From Diaminobutyricimonas sp. LJ205 (GTDB taxonomy: Bacteria > Actinomycetota > Actinomycetes > Actinomycetales > Microbacteriaceae): 64,000 nt of DNA. The notes under the pieces are model-generated. The model saw nothing but the letters and a program-made list of their open reading frames with translations, searched no databases and was not told the DNA's origin. A program made the position numbers and the translations under genes. The DNA lies in contig NZ_CP046619.1 in assembly GCF_009755725.1 (NCBI RefSeq), positions 1,984,001 to 2,048,000 of the forward strand, read 5' to 3'. Every line of letters begins with the position of its first letter. Positions within the stretch are counted from its first letter, which is position 1. Below are positions 60,583-64,000 of the stretch, piece by piece.

Positions 60583-60587
60583 CGGGC

Positions 60588-61631
60588 CTAGATGTCGGTG
60601 CGCGAGGTATCGGTGACGTCACGCGCGCCGCGCAGCAGCCCGGCGAGAAAGCCCACACCCCACGACAGGTGCATGGTCGGCAGCACCACCAGATACAGCA
60701 GGCTGTCGCGCAGCGTGGGACCGCGCTCGCTGACGAAGGCGACCCAGAGCATCAGCAGCACGTAGGCGATCGGCCCGAGGTACACCAGGCTCGCAATGGC
60801 GCCCAGAACTCCGGTGAGCACCCCGGTCAGCTGCAGGATGCCGACGATGACACTGAGCAGCACCGAGACGACCAGCAACGGCGGAACGAAGAAGCGCCAC
60901 GGGTTGCGTCCGCGATAGCGGCGCACGAGTTCGCCTCGCCAGGCGCCGGTGGCCACGAACTGCCGCACGAGCTTGTTCCAGTTCTCGCGCGGCCAGTAGG
61001 TCACCTGCAGGCTCGGGTCGAACCACACGGTGTGACCGGCGTTGCGGATGCGCAGGTTCAGTTCCCAGTCCTCGCCGCGGCGCACCGATTCGTCGTACAG
61101 GCCGACCTCGAACAGCACCTCCCGCCGGAACACGCCGAGGTACGCCGACTCCGCGGGACCTTCATCGGCACCGCCATGGTAGCTGCCGCCGCCGAGCCCG
61201 ATCCGGCTGTTGTACGCCCGGGCGACCGCCGCCTGGAACGGGGTGCGACCCTGCGCGTTCATCAGACCGCCGATGTTGGCGGCACCGGTCTGCTCGAGTT
61301 TCTGGATGGCGCGGCGGGTGTAATCCGGTTCCAGCTCGGAGTGGGCGTCAACCCGCACCACGATCGGATACCGGCTGGCGCGGATGGCAAGGTTCAGGCC
61401 GGCCGGGATGTCGGTCTGCGGGTTGTGCACGAAGCTGACCCGCGCGTCCTCGGCGGCCAGCCGGTCCACGATCGAGTCGGTGGCGTCGCTCGACGGGCCC
61501 AGTGCGAGGATGATCTCCCGCTCGCCGGCGTAGTCCTGCGCGAGCACCGTGCGCACCGCGTTCTCGATGTATTTGGCTTCGTTCAGGACGGGCATGACAT
61601 AGGAGACGCCGGGAAGCGTTTCTGATGTCAT
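60588..61631 (-). CDS. GT2 family glycosyltransferase with C-terminal membrane helices
   Basis: The 347-residue protein has the GT-A fold: VMPVLNEAKYIENAVRT, the DXD-like VRVDAHSE, and RGEDWELNLR. Three or four hydrophobic helices follow (about 230-340). The arrangement is seen in enzymes that prime or decorate wall polymers. The product sugar cannot be told. The ATG at 61631 fits the family start; a 20-codon extension upstream has no support. It converges with the transferase genes (stops 5 bases apart). Confidence 0.88.
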   Translation of the reverse strand: MTSETLPGVSYVMPVLNEAKYIENAVRTVLAQDYAGEREIILALGPSSDATDSIVDRLAAEDARVSFVHNPQTDIPAGLNLAIRASRYPIVVRVDAHSELEPDYTRRAIQKLEQTGAANIGGLMNAQGRTPFQAAVARAYNSRIGLGGGSYHGGADEGPAESAYLGVFRREVLFEVGLYDESVRRGEDWELNLRIRNAGHTVWFDPSLQVTYWPRENWNKLVRQFVATGAWRGELVRRYRGRNPWRFFVPPLLVVSVLLSVIVGILQLTGVLTGVLGAIASLVYLGPIAYVLLMLWVAFVSERGPTLRDSLLYLVVLPTMHLSWGVGFLAGLLRGARDVTDTSRTDI

Positions 61632-61680
61632 GGGGTCCAATGCGTCGGGGGCGAAAGCTGCGGTGAGCCTATCAGTCAGT

Positions 61681-61712
61681 AAGAAGGGCACGGGGTGTCC
61701 CGTGCCCTTCTT
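61681..61712. terminator. bidirectional intrinsic terminator
   Basis: AAGAAGGGCACGGG (61681-61694) and CCCGTGCCCTTCTT (61699-61712) form a perfect 14-bp stem with a 4-base loop, downstream of the HtrA-like gene and before the GT2 gene on the minus strand. Confidence 0.85.
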
Positions 61713-61729
61713 GGCGGTTCACGCGCCGG

Positions 61730-63415
61730 TTACTGCGGGAGTTCGCCGACCGTGACCTCGGTGGAGTTGGTCTCGCCGTCACGGACCCAGACGATCTCGG
61801 CCTTCTCGCCGGCACCGAGCACCCGCACCTGAGCGGTGAGGTCGGTGGGGCTGGTGATCGGCACACCGTTGAAGCTGGTGACCACGTCACCTGCCTGCAG
61901 GCCCGCCTTGTCAGCCGCGCCATCCGCGGTGACATCCCGGATCTCAGCGCCGAGCACCGAGCCGTCGGACACCGCCTGAACGGTCGCGCCGAGCAGACCA
62001 TGGCTGGCCGAGCCGGTTGCGATGATCTCGTCGGCCACCCGCTGGGCCAGGTTCGACGGAATCGAGAATCCGACACCGATGCTGCCGGCCGCCTCCTGGC
62101 CACCCGCGCTGGCGATGGCGACGTTGATGCCGATGAGTTCGCCGTTGGCGTTCAGCAGCGCCCCGCCGGAGTTACCGGGGTTGATCGAGGCATCCGTCTG
62201 GATGACGCTGAGCGAGATGCTCGACGAGGGTGCGCTCTGCTGCTCCTGCTGGCCGGGAATGTCGAAGTTCCAGAAGTCGAACGGGCTCTCGCCTTCTTCG
62301 TCGGGCTGGTCGTCCTGGCTGGGGGTCTCCGGGGCCGCCGACGAGGCGACCGTGATGCTGCGGTTCAGCGCACTCACGATGCCGTCGGTGACGGTGTTCG
62401 ACAGCCCGAGCGGGGCGCCGATCGCGATGGCGGTGTCGCCGACGTTGAGCTCGTCCGAGTCGGCGAACTTGATCGCCGGCAACTCGGCTGACGGGTCGAC
62501 CTTGATGACAGCGAGGTCGGAGATCGGGTCGGTGCCGACGACCGTGGCCTCGAGCAGGCGGCCGTCATAGGTCTGCACCTTCACGGTGGGTTCGCCGACG
62601 GCGCCGTCAAGAGTGACGACGTGGGTGTTGGTGAGGATGTGGCCCTCATCGTCGATCACGACACCCGATCCAGTGCCGCTGCCCTGACCACCGGTCACCG
62701 ACAGGGTGACGACGCTGGGCGACGCCTTGGCGGCGACCGCTCCGACGTTGGTGGCGGTGTCAGCGTTGTTGATCGTGATTGTTCCGGGGTCGGAGTTGCC
62801 GACCACCCGGGTGTCAGAGGCTCCGCCGGTGGCCGCCAGCGTGACGCCCGCTCCGGAGACGCCGCCGATCAGGGCACCGATCGCGAGGGCGGCCACCACG
62901 GGAACGGCCGTGGACTTCTTGCGCGGCGATGCCGCCGGCCCGCCATGCTCGGACGCGGGGCCGCCGGCTGTCGGAGGGGCGCCGTTGCCGGTGGCCGCTG
63001 GGCCGAAGCCTGCACCCGGGGGCGTGGCTCCGCCGTGGTGCGGCGTGGCGCCGCTGCCCTGCGGGTGTGCTGCCGCCGAAACACCGGCGGGTGCGGGCGC
63101 GTACTGGCCGTAGCGCGGGGCCGGCCGGTCAGCGGTCGGCGGAATGGGCGTCGTCGGCTGCGTCCCTGCGGAGGAGGGCGGGATCGGAGTCGTCGGTTGC
63201 GTTCCCCCTGAGGTCGGCGGGATCGGAGTCGTCGGCTGCGTTCCGGTGGGAGCCGCGGTGCTCGGCTGTGCGCTCGGTGCCGGAGTAACCGGCTGCGAAT
63301 CGAGCGGCTGCGGGGGTTCCGGCGTGGCCGGTGGTTCGGGGGCAGCGGGCGGCTGCGGAGTCTCGGGCTGATCGGGAGCAACGGGCTGGTCGCCGTTATC
63401 GGTGGGGTTTGTCAT
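61730..63415 (-). CDS. HtrA/DegP-like (S1C) serine protease with PDZ domain
   Basis: The 561-residue protein has a long Pro/Thr/Gly-rich cytoplasmic N-terminus (1-165) with three near-identical TQPTTPIPP repeats (59-93), one membrane helix (about 169-196), a trypsin-like domain with His265 (LTNTHVV), Asp300 (SDLAVIKVD) and Ser416 (GNSGG), and a PDZ domain (about 460-555). An acidic insertion (358-398) lies inside the protease domain. It acts outside the membrane in protein quality control. AAAGGAG 7 bases before the ATG. Confidence 0.93.
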   Translation of the reverse strand: MTNPTDNGDQPVAPDQPETPQPPAAPEPPATPEPPQPLDSQPVTPAPSAQPSTAAPTGTQPTTPIPPTSGGTQPTTPIPPSSAGTQPTTPIPPTADRPAPRYGQYAPAPAGVSAAAHPQGSGATPHHGGATPPGAGFGPAATGNGAPPTAGGPASEHGGPAASPRKKSTAVPVVAALAIGALIGGVSGAGVTLAATGGASDTRVVGNSDPGTITINNADTATNVGAVAAKASPSVVTLSVTGGQGSGTGSGVVIDDEGHILTNTHVVTLDGAVGEPTVKVQTYDGRLLEATVVGTDPISDLAVIKVDPSAELPAIKFADSDELNVGDTAIAIGAPLGLSNTVTDGIVSALNRSITVASSAAPETPSQDDQPDEEGESPFDFWNFDIPGQQEQQSAPSSSISLSVIQTDASINPGNSGGALLNANGELIGINVAIASAGGQEAAGSIGVGFSIPSNLAQRVADEIIATGSASHGLLGATVQAVSDGSVLGAEIRDVTADGAADKAGLQAGDVVTSFNGVPITSPTDLTAQVRVLGAGEKAEIVWVRDGETNSTEVTVGELPQ

Positions 63416-63548
63416 CGGGGTGCTCCTTTCAAGCGCCTTCAGCTTCCTCCGGCTAGCTGAGGGATCCGCTGATCGATCCTGTGAGCCGGCTGGAGGTTCC
63501 CTATGCGTCAGGCTGACGCATCCGCCGCGCTGGCCCGTCCAGTTCCGG

Positions 63549-63554
63549 TAACTT
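63549..63554 (+). promoter_or_regulatory. -10 box of the aminotransferase gene
   Basis: TAACTT lies 6 bases before the GTG at 63561. Confidence 0.5.
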
Positions 63555-63560
63555 TGGTGG

Positions 63561-64000
63561 GTGACTGTTTCGGGAGCGTGGCGCCGTGCCGCCCGTGGCG
63601 CCATGCTGCTCGGCGCCGACGGGGAGACCCGTCCTACTATCTTCGCGGAAATGTCCGCACTCGCCGCACAGACCGGCGCGATCAACCTCGGTCAGGGGTT
63701 TCCCGACGAGGACGGACCCACCGAAGTCCTCGAGGCGGCGCGCCAGGCGATCAGCGATGGCCTGAACCAGTACGCCCCGGGCACCGGGCTGCCGGTGCTG
63801 CGGCAGGCGATCGCCAACCACCAGCAGCGCTTCTACGGGCTGACCGTCGACCCTGAACGGGAAGTTCTCGTCACGGCTGGCGCCACCGAGGCGCTCGCGG
63901 CAACGCTGCTGGCGCTGCTCGAGCCGGGCGACGAGGTGGTCACCCTCGAGCCGTTCTACGACTCGTATGCGGCGACGATCGCCCTCGCCGGAGCCCGACA
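63561..64000 (+). CDS. class I/II PLP aminotransferase, cut by the window end
   Basis: The first 146 codons read through to the edge without a stop. The sequence has INLGQGFPDEDGP, GLNQYAPGTGLPVLRQAI and VTAGATEALAATLLALLEPGDEVV, the opening of the class I/II aminotransferase fold (the methionine/kynurenine/DapC-like branch). The Schiff-base lysine lies beyond the window. GTG at 63561 is 6 bases after a -10 box; an in-frame ATG at 63603 is the alternative start. Confidence 0.88.
   Translation, partial: MTVSGAWRRAARGAMLLGADGETRPTIFAEMSALAAQTGAINLGQGFPDEDGPTEVLEAARQAISDGLNQYAPGTGLPVLRQAIANHQQRFYGLTVDPEREVLVTAGATEALAATLLALLEPGDEVVTLEPFYDSYAATIALAGAR

Noticed and set aside
1-64000. CRISPR arrays, prophage, insertion sequences, toxin-antitoxin pairs
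   Set aside because: No regularly spaced repeats, integrase, transposase or phage structural genes were found. Base composition looks uniform across the window.

Overview
The window is chromosomal DNA of a high-GC actinobacterium. The best fit is the family Microbacteriaceae. The evidence is the leuC-leuD-murA-plsC-gpsA-ddl gene order, DUF3039 and DUF6458 family small proteins, a DrrAB-type ABC transporter, many transcripts that look leaderless, and dispersed 'GGTCTCGACAGGCTCGACCA' repeats. The genus cannot be named from sequence alone. Coding density is very high and genes often overlap by 1-8 bases. I see no prophage, integrase, transposase, CRISPR array or rRNA.

Region by region. (1) 61-6,355, minus strand: a tightly coupled biosynthetic operon, leuC-leuD-murA-plsC-gpsA-ddl (leucine, peptidoglycan precursor, phospholipid). 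It is preceded by a 14-codon leucine-rich leader peptide and complementary sequences that could hide the leuC ribosome binding site. (2) 6,542-21,581, minus strand: a signalling and envelope cluster. It encodes a PP2C phosphatase, an FHA protein, a Ser/Thr kinase, an FHA-like/helical protein, a giant 1836-residue membrane-anchored Ig-like/fibronectin protein, a MoxR ATPase, a DUF58 protein, a transglutaminase-like membrane protein whose three catalytic residues are all replaced, and a final FHA protein. (3) 21,652-26,015: TerC behind a probable manganese (yybP-ykoY) riboswitch, a YtrA-type GntR regulator with its ABC transporter behind an 11+11 bp palindrome, and a ZapE/AFG1-like ATPase. (4) 26,113-35,271: small housekeeping and accessory genes with two tRNAs (Glu-CTC, Gln-CTG), a lipid kinase, an MBL hydrolase, a TetR/hydrolase pair, an acetyltransferase, a VOC protein, a RibD-like reductase, two membrane-anchored proteins of unknown role and a thioredoxin-reductase-like flavoprotein. 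(5) 35,268-46,082: gltX, a PadR/HAAS pair, a DrrAB-like exporter with divergent TetR, a FAH hydrolase, ilvE-leuB and serA, separated by dispersed repeats, one of which forms a perfect terminator. (6) 46,217-52,525: an aldehyde dehydrogenase, small membrane proteins, mtlD, DUF3039 and an ABC exporter. (7) 52,766-61,631: a teichoic-acid-type wall polymer locus with a nucleotidyltransferase, a TagGH-like exporter, three CDP-glycerol glycerophosphotransferase-like enzymes and a GT2 glycosyltransferase. It is followed by an HtrA-like protease and, at the right edge, a truncated aminotransferase.

How they work together: leucine and serine synthesis genes (leuCD, leuB, ilvE, serA) are scattered over the window, and only leuCD carries a visible leader. 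The kinase/phosphatase/FHA genes and the MoxR/DUF58/Ig-like genes run in one direction with minimal spacing, which suggests a phosphorylation-controlled surface assembly; its function is not known to me. At least sixteen genes have a TAnnnT-type -10 hexamer exactly 6-7 bases before the start codon, so leaderless translation appears to be a major mode here. All functions are inferred from reading the sequence; no database search was run.
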